Assembly: GCF_003013405.1 (NCBI RefSeq)
Contig: NZ_PXZL01000001.1
Span: 310,001-374,000, forward strand
Length of the DNA stretch: 64,000 nucleotides
Direction: 5' to 3'
DNA from: Brevibacillus formosus
Lineage (GTDB): Bacteria; Bacillota; Bacilli; Brevibacillales; Brevibacillaceae
Below are positions 28,874-36,711 of the stretch, in pieces; position 1 is the first letter of the stretch, and the number at the start of each line of letters is the position of its first letter. Under the pieces are notes generated by a model. The model was given only the letters and a program-made list of their open reading frames with translations, was not told the origin of the DNA and did no database searches. The position numbers were made by a program, and so were the translations under genes.

Positions 28874-29121
28874 GCGAAATCTCGTCCCTTTGCCCTGAAA
28901 TCGTTTGTTTCTTCTACAAAAAGCGGGATATCATTTTCGGATTGTTCATTGACGTAGACGACGCTATGTGGAATTTTGAAGGACAAATTCGTACCAGAAT
29001 TGAATGATCCTCCACCCGCGAAGGTTTTGGCGTAGCTGGTAGGTGCGATTTTACGGACGTCTCCGACATTGAAAACGCCGTCCACGTTGTTTACATTGAT
29101 GACTCCAACGAATGCTGGCAT
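28870..29121 (-). CDS. gerPA: Spore germination protein GerPA
   Basis: 83 residues, first gene of gerPABCDEF. Pattern MPAFVGVINVNNVDGVFNVG and APTSYAKTFAGGGSFNSGT, related to GerPF. The ATG at 29121 has AAAAGGATG upstream. The operon is probably made late in the mother cell: a sigma-K-like -10 lies about 35 bases upstream on the same strand. The C-terminal third differs from the GerPF type (no TNTxDPD end), as is common for GerPA of this group. Confidence 0.9.
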   Translation of the reverse strand: MPAFVGVINVNNVDGVFNVGDVRKIAPTSYAKTFAGGGSFNSGTNLSFKIPHSVVYVNEQSENDIPLFVEETNDFRAKGRDFA

Positions 29122-29155
29122 GTTCGGCACATCCTTTTGGGAGAGATCCTCTCTG

Positions 29156-29182
29156 TATTGTATGTCGTAGGCCATTGGGTGT
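29156..29182 (-). promoter_or_regulatory. Candidate sigma-K promoter of gerPABCDEF
   Basis: On the minus strand CATACAATA (29164 to 29156) matches CATAnnnTA exactly, with AACA ending 15 bases upstream as a -35-like element. The predicted transcript would start about 27 bases before gerPA. Confidence 0.55.
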
Positions 29183-29199
29183 TCATACCTGTTTTTGCG

Positions 29200-29229
29200 A
29201 CCGAACCAGTGCGAGCTGCATACGATGTA
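29200..29229 (+). promoter_or_regulatory. Candidate sigma-K/sigma-E type promoter of the GerPD-like gene
   Basis: ACC (29200-29202), 16-base spacer, CATACGATG (29219-29227): one mismatch to CATAnnnTA. The element is part of a small palindrome CATACgatGTATG. Confidence 0.4.
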
Positions 29230-29268
29230 TGGATAGGCGCGAGTTTTAGGGAAAGGAGAAAAAGTTCC

Positions 29269-29466
29269 ATGAATATGAAGGTGACGAATAAAAAAATAGA
29301 CGTCGGTGATTTCAGCTTTGGTGGAGTAACTAAGTCGTCGATTGTGCTGATTGGGGACACCGATGTCCTTTCCTGCTACTCTATATTTGATACGCCGCTA
29401 CATGCTGTGATTTATTCACCCCAGGTTCCTATCCAACCGTTAGACTTTGGTTTGGGAAGAGGGTAG
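29269..29466 (+). CDS. GerPD-like spore germination protein, divergent from gerP
   Basis: 65 residues. The core VGDFSFGGVTKSSIVLIGDTDVLS then YSIFDTP parallels GerPD (VKKISVGALSS...LFIGDTQTVD...AIYETP), so it is a diverged GerPD homologue. ATG 29269 has AAAGGAG ten bases upstream; ATG 29275 is possible. It is read away from gerPA, and the promoters lie in the 147 bp between the two starts. A coat-associated role is inferred from similarity and position. Its stop lies ten bases from the convergent sqhC stop, with no clear terminator between them. Confidence 0.7.
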   Translation: MNMKVTNKKIDVGDFSFGGVTKSSIVLIGDTDVLSCYSIFDTPLHAVIYSPQVPIQPLDFGLGRG

Positions 29467-29475
29467 CGGTGGTTT

Positions 29476-31374
29476 TTACGTATTCGCGTATTTGGCCTGA
29501 TAGTGGCTGAGAGCCAGCAACGGCCAAATCCAACGATAGCTGTGATAAGCAAAGTAAGTGCCGCCAGGACGCCCCCCGCCAGTCGGGTAGCGGGTCGTCC
29601 AGTCATTTGCTTGATTGTGAGTGAGCAAATAGTGAATCCCTCGTTTCAGCTCTGTCGTCGGTTTGGATGACACGGCTATCAGTGCGTCGATTGCCCATGC
29701 TGACTGCGAGGGAGTGCTTGCTCCGAGGGGGACGTATGTTTTTTTCTGGTCGCTTTGGCAAGATTCCCCCCAGCCGCCGTCGGGATTTTGGTTGGCAATC
29801 AGCCACGCAACCGCTTTTTGGATGGCGGGATCAGTAGGAGAAAAGCCAACCGCCATCAGTCCGGTAATGGCAGCCCAAGTGCCGTATAGGTACGCAATTC
29901 CCCAACGTCCATACCAGGAGCCGTCTGACTCTTGATGTTTGAGAAGCCAGCGGACTCCTTTTTCTACATGCGGGTCAGTCAATGTTCGTCCGGCATAGTT
30001 TCCGAGAAATTCCAAGGTTCTCCCTGTCAAATCGGCAGAGGACGGATCTGTACTGACGGTATCGGCTCCTTCGATGGGCAGGTGGCGAATGAAATCAGCA
30101 TCTGTATTGCGTTCAAAAGCAGGCCAGCCTCCATCGGAGTTTTGCATGGATAATAGCCATTCGAGACCGCGTTTCCAAGCGGTTGCTGCTGTCATATCTG
30201 TCCGGGCGAGCAGGCGTAGTGAGCGCAGAGCAGCTGTCGTATCATCAATATCCGGGTTCATGGTGTTGTAGTCAGAAAAGCCCCAACCGCCAGGCTTTCC
30301 TTTTGGATTGCGGATTTTCCAGTCACCGTACGTATGCTGCTGTTTCTGGAGAAGATAGCGGTTTGCTTTTTGAATCGCGGGATGTGTGGTAGAGAGTCCG
30401 CTTTTTTGCAGAGAAGAAGTCAAGAGCGCCGTGTCCCAAACGGCTGAGGTAGCGAGCTGCAAGTGTGCGCCGCTTTCATAATCGAAAACACTATTCGTAA
30501 GTCCCTGCATCGCTCTTTGGATAAGTGGGTCTTTCGGAGAAAACCCCCGAGCGAGCAGCGCAAATATCAAGAAAAAGGTAGAGGTCGAATAATTGTACAG
30601 AGTACCGTCCGGCTCGATTCGCGCCAGGAGGTATTGTTCCAGGCGCCGTAGGGCGAGCTTGTGTAGTTGTCCGGGTAAAAAGGGGAGCCGCTGCAAGGAA
30701 TCGTGGATGGTGGCGAGGAACGATTGCCCTTCTTTGAGGAAATTCTCTAGGAATCGATGTGGATATAGACCGCGAGAGATGGGTGTATCTGCGTATAGAT
30801 CGGACAAGTCTGGCGCATTGTCAGGCTTTTTTACATATTTGCGATCAGCCACAATCATCATGGGGGCAAGATGAACACGTGCGTACCCGACAAAATCGTA
30901 AAAGCTGACAGGGAAGCTCGGGGGCAATAAAGCAATCTCGACGGGAACGAGAAAATGCGAGGGCCACTGGTACTGGCCTGTCAAGGCTGTGGCAAATTTG
31001 GTCAGCATGTTCGCTTGTGTAAGCCCACCCTTTTCCAAAATAAACGAGCGAGCCAGAGCCATTCTCGGTTCGTTCTTCGTATACTTGCCTGATAACAGCA
31101 GAGCGTAATACGAATCAATGGTCGTAGACAGATGACCTTCATGCTCGTCAGGATACAGCTTCCACGCCCCATTAGCGTGTTGGAGAGACGTGATGTGAGC
31201 AGTGAGCTTCTCCATCAAACGCTCATCATGAATCCCCAGTGTACGCAATAGGATGATCATGTGAGAATCTGTCATCGGTGAGCTTTCCAGACAAAAGCGC
31301 CAAGTGCCATCCTCATGTTGGCGCTGTAACAAAAAGGCTTGAATGCGGTTAATTTCTTGCCGGACTTCACGCAA
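29476..31374 (-). CDS. sqhC: Sporulenol synthase / squalene-hopene cyclase family
   Basis: Class II terpene cyclase with the acid motif DIDD at Asp375-Asp378 (in NPDIDDTTA) and many QW repeats (QNSDGGW, QESDGSWYGRWG, QNPDGGWGES). With the TTG start at 31374, eight bases after GGGAGG, it is 632 residues, exactly the length of B. subtilis SqhC, which cyclises tetraprenyl-beta-curcumene to sporulenol in sporulating cells. Segments such as MTNSF-like MTDSHMIILL and DPSSADLTGR match SqhC better than hopanoid-type SHCs. Canonical squalene cyclisation cannot be excluded. The in-frame extension to 31581 overlaps the divergent yppC-like gene and is not supported. Confidence 0.88.
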   Translation of the reverse strand: MREVRQEINRIQAFLLQRQHEDGTWRFCLESSPMTDSHMIILLRTLGIHDERLMEKLTAHITSLQHANGAWKLYPDEHEGHLSTTIDSYYALLLSGKYTKNEPRMALARSFILEKGGLTQANMLTKFATALTGQYQWPSHFLVPVEIALLPPSFPVSFYDFVGYARVHLAPMMIVADRKYVKKPDNAPDLSDLYADTPISRGLYPHRFLENFLKEGQSFLATIHDSLQRLPFLPGQLHKLALRRLEQYLLARIEPDGTLYNYSTSTFFLIFALLARGFSPKDPLIQRAMQGLTNSVFDYESGAHLQLATSAVWDTALLTSSLQKSGLSTTHPAIQKANRYLLQKQQHTYGDWKIRNPKGKPGGWGFSDYNTMNPDIDDTTAALRSLRLLARTDMTAATAWKRGLEWLLSMQNSDGGWPAFERNTDADFIRHLPIEGADTVSTDPSSADLTGRTLEFLGNYAGRTLTDPHVEKGVRWLLKHQESDGSWYGRWGIAYLYGTWAAITGLMAVGFSPTDPAIQKAVAWLIANQNPDGGWGESCQSDQKKTYVPLGASTPSQSAWAIDALIAVSSKPTTELKRGIHYLLTHNQANDWTTRYPTGGGRPGGTYFAYHSYRWIWPLLALSHYQAKYANT

Positions 31375-31429
31375 CTCATTCACCTCCCGATAAAATACGG
31401 CGCCTGAGGAGAGAGGGGGAAGAGCATCG

Positions 31430-32563
31430 ATGGGTTTGTCGTGGTACCAATACGCATCACGTCTGCCGCTTGCCATGAATCTGGGGAAAGTCCGTACGGC
31501 GACAGCGCCATTGCCAGCACAAGAACAAAAGACCGTAGAGCGGATTAAACAGGAGACGTTTGCCCACAACCGTGACAACATAGACAGAACGCGCGCCTAT
31601 TTGTCGTTTTATCAAAAACATCCTCAAATTCATTGGGCGTTATTGGCCCATCTCGTATCGCGCAATGCAGGATGGAGTATGACCGATTTGCGGGGAGAAT
31701 TATTGCCTCGCTTGCTTCGAGCAAAAGAGCAGCAGGATTATTTTTCGTTTTTGGAGCGGGGAAACTGGCTGATTTTTCACGATGCGTACCCTCAATTGTT
31801 ACTGTATGAAGAGAGTGTCAGGCGACAGACCAACCTTTTTTATTTACTGCCTCATCTGGGGGTCTCAACTTTCATGCAGGCAATCTGGAATCATTTTTGG
31901 AAGACGACGGATAAAGAGCTGCTCGCCATTGGTTTGATCATCAATGAACAAAACTACTTGGAAGAACAGGTGATGAAGGACACGGCTTATCAAAATTCAG
32001 TTGTCCGCACAATCCCGTTTGCCCTTCAGGAGCTTTTGCAACTGAATGTGATCTTGCTTCCACATCGGAAAGTGGCTGATGAGCAGGGAAGCTCCTTGCA
32101 GCTCGCGGGTGAGCGAGTGTTTCATTTTGCCTCTTTACCAGAGAGAATCAGCTTGGGAAAAAGGCTGTACAGTCTGCTGTTTGGGGCAATGAACAGGCAG
32201 GAGGCGGCGTACGCTTGGGCATTGGAACAGCCACACACAGGTTCGCGAAAAGATTATTGGCCCCATCTTTTTCACGATGTGAACGATACAGCTCCTGGCA
32301 AGTCTTATCAGGCAAAGCTATTGAACTGTCAGCTGCGCCAAGGGACAAAGCGGCTGTTTTCCCCAACGCTGCGTCAAGTTTGGAGACCTATCCATCATGA
32401 GCCGCCAAAGGAGTTAGATTGGTACAAAAAGAAGAGTGATGTATGGCGTATGCTGACTCGTACGGAGGAGACAGCAAATGCAGTGGAGATGAGTGAAGCG
32501 TATTGCCAGGCGTTGGCAAAAATCGAATGGGCTGTCGTAGCCAGAACGAGAATACTTGGCTAA
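31430..32563 (+). CDS. DUF2515 family protein, YppC-like
   Basis: 377 residues with the DUF2515 pattern NRDNIDRTRAYLSFYQKHPQIHWALLAHLVSRNAGWSMTDL (recognised from its NIDRTxAY and HLVSRNAGWNMTDL elements), then LERGNWLIFHDAYPQLLLY and a region around residue 200 with LLQLNVILLPH. No signal peptide or membrane segment is evident. The function is unknown. It is divergent from sqhC with only 55 bp between starts, so the sqhC promoter probably lies within its 5' coding end. An AGGGGGAAGAG ribosome site precedes ATG 31430. Confidence 0.72.
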   Translation: MGLSWYQYASRLPLAMNLGKVRTATAPLPAQEQKTVERIKQETFAHNRDNIDRTRAYLSFYQKHPQIHWALLAHLVSRNAGWSMTDLRGELLPRLLRAKEQQDYFSFLERGNWLIFHDAYPQLLLYEESVRRQTNLFYLLPHLGVSTFMQAIWNHFWKTTDKELLAIGLIINEQNYLEEQVMKDTAYQNSVVRTIPFALQELLQLNVILLPHRKVADEQGSSLQLAGERVFHFASLPERISLGKRLYSLLFGAMNRQEAAYAWALEQPHTGSRKDYWPHLFHDVNDTAPGKSYQAKLLNCQLRQGTKRLFSPTLRQVWRPIHHEPPKELDWYKKKSDVWRMLTRTEETANAVEMSEAYCQALAKIEWAVVARTRILG

Positions 32564-32645
32564 CTTGTAGTAAAATAGAGAGGAATCCAAAACGTTAGAC
32601 TGAACCTCGACAGGCTTAGAGAGTTTTAGAAGGAGCGATAACCAT

Positions 32646-34901
32646 TTGAAGATATTAATTATTGCGGAGAAACCTGACATGGGACGAAATATTGCTGCCG
32701 CAATAGATCCTAAAGCGAAAAATCACCGCACCTATTTAGAAGGTGAAAAATACATTATTACGTGGGCGATCGGGCACTTAATTGAACTGGCGGAACCGGA
32801 GGCATACGACCCAAAATATAAAAAGTGGAACATAAATGATCTTCCTATCATTCCCGATTCATTTAAGCTAGTGCCGAATCGGAAGACAATCGATCAGCTA
32901 AAAATAATCGGGCAGTTGGCCAAACGAAGCAATCTGCTGATTAATGCATGCGATGCCGGGCGGGAAGGTCAACACATATTTTCACTCATTCAGCGACATT
33001 TAAAATTGAGCCACCCCGTTAAAAGACTGTGGATATCGGACTTGACCCCTGAAACAATCAGGAAAGGATTTGCGGAGATGAAGGATGCCGCAGCCTATGA
33101 AAACTTAACGAGGGCAGCAAAAGCTCGCAGTGAAGCCGATTGGCTAATCGGGATGAATGGCTCACGTGCATTTACAACCAAACATAACGTGCTCCTTTCT
33201 GTCGGACGAGTACAGACCCCTGTCCTTGCTCTCATTTATGATCGGCAGAAACAGATTGAGGCTTTCTCATCGGTTACGTTTTTTCAAGTGGAAGGGCATT
33301 TTTCGCAGGGGGAGAGAACGTACAAGGGTCTTTGGCAAGGTGATCGCTTAACCGATCCATCTAAAGCGGAAATGCTGGCTCGGAAAGTGAAAGGAAAACA
33401 AGGGCGGATCGCATCCTACGAAGTCAAGGATACCAAGGAGTATCCATTCAAGCTGTATGACCTGACATTGCTGCAACGTGAGGCCAATGGCAAATACGGT
33501 TTTTCCGCCAAGAAAACCTTGGATTTAGCACAGGCACTCTATGAAAAACACAAAGTGATTTCTTATCCGAGGACGAATTCCAACTATGTGACAGAGCAAA
33601 ATATTCCTGAAATGCACAACACCTTGTCGTCCTTGCAAGGCACTGGATATGACGATCTGGTAAAGGGTGCAAACCGCAGCTTGGTTCATAAAGGCAATAA
33701 ATTTATATGTAATCCAGCAAAAGTAGACGACCACCATGCTATCCTGCCGACAAATCGTAAGGCTTCAGGACTTACGCCAGATGAGCAGAAGCTATACGAT
33801 TTGATCGTTCGCCGCTTTCTTTCACAGTTCTATCCACCGGCTGAATATAAGATGCATACGGTCATAACCGATGTGGAAAGTGAAATGTTCAAAACGTCGG
33901 TGAAAGAACGGAAAAGTCTCGGTTGGAAGATTATTTATGCCGATCAGCAGAAGGAAAAGCCAAAGAATGTAAAAGGTGCGGCCAAAGAAGAAGAGGATAA
34001 AGAAGAGATTGAGGTTAACGAGCCTTTTATCATTTTACCTGATGCCAGTGTAGTATGCTCGGATGCTGTGGTAAAGGAGAAAGAAACACAGCCGCCCAAG
34101 CATTATACGGAAGGAACGCTTCTAAAGGCCATGGAAAGCGCAGGCAAGCAAATCGAGGACGAGGAACTGCGTGATGCGATGAAAGAATCTGGTCTGGGAA
34201 CTCCGGCAACTCGTGCCGCTACCATCGAACGACTGAAAAAAGTCGGGTACGTGGAGATGCAGGGAAAAAAGGTTCAACTTACGCTAAAAGGCCGTACGGT
34301 TATCGAATTGATTAGGGGAGCAGGTATCGAATTATTAACCTCTCCTGAAATGACGGGGCATTGGGAGCGCCGCTTAAATGAGATCTCCCGAGGGACTGCC
34401 TCCGACGGGCAATTTATGGAGAATGTGAAGAAATTCGCTACGATGATCGTAGAAAAGGTTCGTGTACAATCTCGAGCTGAGAAGACCTTGTTTGAGAGTG
34501 AGAGTACCACTCAGAAAGGATCTTCGAAAACGAGAGGACGAGCTGGCGGGCGAAGTACAGGCAGATCAGGTGGCAGGACTGCTACTACAAAGGCTTCAAC
34601 TCGAACGGCAGCAAAGACCGCTACTACAACTTCGAGTATCATCGCCAAATGTCCACGGCCGGGTTGCGGAGGCTCCATTTTCATGGGACGCAAAGGTTAC
34701 GGTTGTTCGAATTACAACGTGGGCTGTAAATTCGTCATATGGAAAGAGAATTACGGGCGTATGCTGACGGATACACAGATTAAAGCACTTATTGAAAAAG
34801 GCAAAACGGGTAAAATGAAGCTTGAACGTCAGGATGGAACACAATTTCAAGCAAAACTTATATTGAAGAGTGTAGAATCGGGCGAACTTACTTTCGAGTA
34901 G
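32646..34901 (+). CDS. topB: DNA topoisomerase III, TopB type
   Basis: Type IA topoisomerase that decatenates and resolves recombination intermediates. The 751 residues begin with a TOPRIM domain (KILIIAEKPDMGRNIA, NACDAGREGQ), followed by the type IA core with the active-site Tyr307 in VISYPRTNSNY. A Thr/Arg/Lys/Gly-rich low-complexity linker (about 620-660) leads to a C-terminal C4 zinc finger (CPRPGCGG...GCSNYNVGC) and a short Gln/Lys tail. The start is TTG 32646 behind AAGGAGCG. The gene looks A+T-richer than the adjacent sqhC/yppC genes. Topo I is excluded by the single zinc finger and the GREGQ TOPRIM variant. Confidence 0.93.
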   Translation: MKILIIAEKPDMGRNIAAAIDPKAKNHRTYLEGEKYIITWAIGHLIELAEPEAYDPKYKKWNINDLPIIPDSFKLVPNRKTIDQLKIIGQLAKRSNLLINACDAGREGQHIFSLIQRHLKLSHPVKRLWISDLTPETIRKGFAEMKDAAAYENLTRAAKARSEADWLIGMNGSRAFTTKHNVLLSVGRVQTPVLALIYDRQKQIEAFSSVTFFQVEGHFSQGERTYKGLWQGDRLTDPSKAEMLARKVKGKQGRIASYEVKDTKEYPFKLYDLTLLQREANGKYGFSAKKTLDLAQALYEKHKVISYPRTNSNYVTEQNIPEMHNTLSSLQGTGYDDLVKGANRSLVHKGNKFICNPAKVDDHHAILPTNRKASGLTPDEQKLYDLIVRRFLSQFYPPAEYKMHTVITDVESEMFKTSVKERKSLGWKIIYADQQKEKPKNVKGAAKEEEDKEEIEVNEPFIILPDASVVCSDAVVKEKETQPPKHYTEGTLLKAMESAGKQIEDEELRDAMKESGLGTPATRAATIERLKKVGYVEMQGKKVQLTLKGRTVIELIRGAGIELLTSPEMTGHWERRLNEISRGTASDGQFMENVKKFATMIVEKVRVQSRAEKTLFESESTTQKGSSKTRGRAGGRSTGRSGGRTATTKASTRTAAKTATTTSSIIAKCPRPGCGGSIFMGRKGYGCSNYNVGCKFVIWKENYGRMLTDTQIKALIEKGKTGKMKLERQDGTQFQAKLILKSVESGELTFE

Positions 34902-34930
34902 TAAAGTCAGCCAATAAAAAAATAAATTGT

Positions 34931-34956
34931 TGAAACTTACTTGCGTAACTTTCGTA
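34931..34956 (+). promoter_or_regulatory. Consensus sigma-W promoter of the pspA operon
   Basis: TGAAAC (34931-34936), exactly 16 bases, CGTA (34953-34956): a perfect match to the B. subtilis sigma-W ECF consensus. The pspA gene of B. subtilis is also a sigma-W target. Confidence 0.8.
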
Positions 34957-35025
34957 AATACATGTATAACGGGGACGGCTAATTTAGGCCGAACTACCTA
35001 GCACGTACCTAAGGAGGAATAATCC

Positions 35026-35691
35026 ATGTCCATTTTTAAAAGACTGCGTGATTTGACCATGTCCAATTTGTACGCTTTGATCGAGAAAGCAGAAGATCCA
35101 ATCAAAATGACAGACCAGTATTTGCGTGATATGCAAGAAGACTTGAATGAAGCAGAAAAAGCGGTTGCTGCTCAAATTGCTTTGGAAAAGAAATTCAAGG
35201 TGCTGTATGAAGAACAAGAAGCCTTGGTGAAAAAGCGTGATGAGCAAGCTCACATCGCAGCACAAGCACAGAACATTGATTTGGCTCGACGGGCTCTGGA
35301 AGAAAAGAAAGCTGCCGAGCAAAAAATGAACGAATACAAGGACAGCTACGAGAAAAACAAGCTGGCAGCCGATGGATTGCGCGAGAAGCTGGCTGAAATG
35401 AAAAAACAGATTACCGAACTGAAAAACAAGCGCGAGACATTGGTTGCCCGCGTTAATGCAGCAAAAGCGCAAAAGACAATCAATCAGGCGATGGGTGGTT
35501 TCGACACGAACTCGGCTATGGCTGGCTTGAAACGCATGGAAGAAAAAGCGCTGCAAATGGAAGCAGAAGCAGAAGCCAGCGGCGAGATTTACAAAAAACA
35601 GAGCTCTTTAGATGATGAAATTGCGAAGCTGAATAAGGATCAAGCCGTCGAGGACGAACTGGCTGCTCTGATGAAAAAATATGAGGGGTAA
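35026..35691 (+). CDS. pspA: Phage shock protein A homologue
   Basis: 221-residue PspA/IM30/Vipp1 family protein, an ESCRT-III-like coiled-coil membrane remodeller that protects the membrane under stress. It opens with MSIFKRLRDLTMSNLYALIEKAEDP, reduced here to the amphipathic MSIFKRLRDLTMSN and the PIKMTDQYLRDM pattern, and the rest is nearly all alpha-helical (about 25-220). AAGGAGGA lies before the ATG. It is first in an operon behind a sigma-W promoter; the hairpin at 35690-35719 directly after its stop probably makes pspA transcripts more abundant than those of the genes after it. Confidence 0.95.
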   Translation: MSIFKRLRDLTMSNLYALIEKAEDPIKMTDQYLRDMQEDLNEAEKAVAAQIALEKKFKVLYEEQEALVKKRDEQAHIAAQAQNIDLARRALEEKKAAEQKMNEYKDSYEKNKLAADGLREKLAEMKKQITELKNKRETLVARVNAAKAQKTINQAMGGFDTNSAMAGLKRMEEKALQMEAEAEASGEIYKKQSSLDDEIAKLNKDQAVEDELAALMKKYEG

Positions 35692-35719
35692 ACCGCTTCA
35701 GGCGGTTTCCCTTTTTTTC
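35690..35719 (+). terminator. Hairpin between pspA and the DUF350 gene
   Basis: AAACCGC/GCGGTTT stem starting inside the pspA stop codon, then CCCTTTTTTT. Probably partial termination within the operon. Confidence 0.7.
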
Positions 35720-35757
35720 AGACCTTAAACACCTTGACGAAAGTGGAGTGATTCGCT

Positions 35758-36162
35758 TTGACATGGACAGAAATAGTAGGGATGCTGGTTTGGACAGGAG
35801 CCGGCGGCATTTTGCTTTTTGTTTTGATGTGGATCGATTCGTTGTTTACGAAATACAAGGACATCACGGAAATCAAAAACGGAAATATCGCGGTTACGAC
35901 GCGTTTCGTCATGAAGCTGTTTGCGCAAGGATATATCTTATCGCAATCCATTATTACCTCCAACTTATTGTGGACAGCACTGCTCGTTTCTGTGCTCTCA
36001 TTTATCATTCTGTTCCTTTTGGAGAGAATCGTGGAATGGCTGTTAAAGAAAGTAGCCGGACTGGACTTGGAAAAAGGGACGCAGGAAGGAAAAGTGGCAC
36101 ATGCCATGATGGCTGGTTCATTCCATCTCGTGGGTGCCTTGATTTTGGCTGCATGTCTGTAA
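35758..36162 (+). CDS. DUF350 (YjfL family) membrane protein
   Basis: 134 residues with four predicted membrane segments (about 5-25, 55-80, 80-95 and 112-133). Features are the NIAVTTRFVMKLFAQGYILS and GSFHLVGALILAACL stretches. DUF350/YjfL proteins recur next to PspA homologues and DUF4178 proteins in many bacteria; their activity is unknown. The start is TTG 35758, nine bases after GGAG. It is the membrane component of the sigma-W operon, followed after 25 bp by the DUF4178 gene. Confidence 0.75.
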   Translation: MTWTEIVGMLVWTGAGGILLFVLMWIDSLFTKYKDITEIKNGNIAVTTRFVMKLFAQGYILSQSIITSNLLWTALLVSVLSFIILFLLERIVEWLLKKVAGLDLEKGTQEGKVAHAMMAGSFHLVGALILAACL

Positions 36163-36187
36163 GACGTGAAAGGGAAGGGAGTACAGC

Positions 36188-36694
36188 ATGAGTTTGATGA
36201 AGCGAATCCAAAACATTTTTGCCAAGCATGAGCCTCCTGCACCGGAGAAGAGCATCCTGACGGTGGGACCGGGTGATGTAGTCGATGTATCTCTTGTTAC
36301 CTATCAAGTAATCGGGAAGGCAAGCAATGCGAGTCGCAAAGCCACGATGCTTACGTTGCAGGATGGAACGACCATTCGCTACCTATATATCGAAGAACGG
36401 GAGAAGACCGTCTATCATCTGTATAGCGTCATTGATGGACGACTGGATTCAATAGACGAAGTACCGACCACAATCGAGATGGACGATGCCACCTACCATT
36501 TGGAGGAGCAATATAATGGCTCCGTTCAGGTTGCGGGGAAAGCCCCTTTTCATACGTCAGGGGAGCAGTATATCTGGCAATTCCAATCGGATCAACGCCA
36601 GTTGCTGCGGATCGAGTGGCAGGATGGCCGTTTCATGCTCTATGAGGGAGAAAGTGTTCTGCCGGCGGACGTACAGGTATTGCGCGGCACATAG
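36188..36694 (+). CDS. DUF4178 domain protein
   Basis: 168 residues, predicted all-beta and cytosolic, with the DUF4178 pattern VGPGDVVDVSLVTYQVIGKA, a central YLYIEEREKTVYHLY and IEWQDGRFMLYEGE near the end. No enzymatic motif or membrane segment is seen. Its partners in the operon are PspA, a DUF350 membrane protein and a DUF4247 lipoprotein, so it probably takes part in an envelope-stress complex. GGAAGGGAG precedes ATG 36188. Confidence 0.72.
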   Translation: MSLMKRIQNIFAKHEPPAPEKSILTVGPGDVVDVSLVTYQVIGKASNASRKATMLTLQDGTTIRYLYIEEREKTVYHLYSVIDGRLDSIDEVPTTIEMDDATYHLEEQYNGSVQVAGKAPFHTSGEQYIWQFQSDQRQLLRIEWQDGRFMLYEGESVLPADVQVLRGT

Positions 36695-36711
36695 AGAGGA
36701 GGGACAAGTAC

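Noticed and set aside
31375-31581. N-terminal extension of sqhC
   Set aside because: It overlaps the divergent DUF2515 gene, lacks similarity to SqhC, and the TTG at 31374 has a good ribosome site and gives exactly 632 residues.
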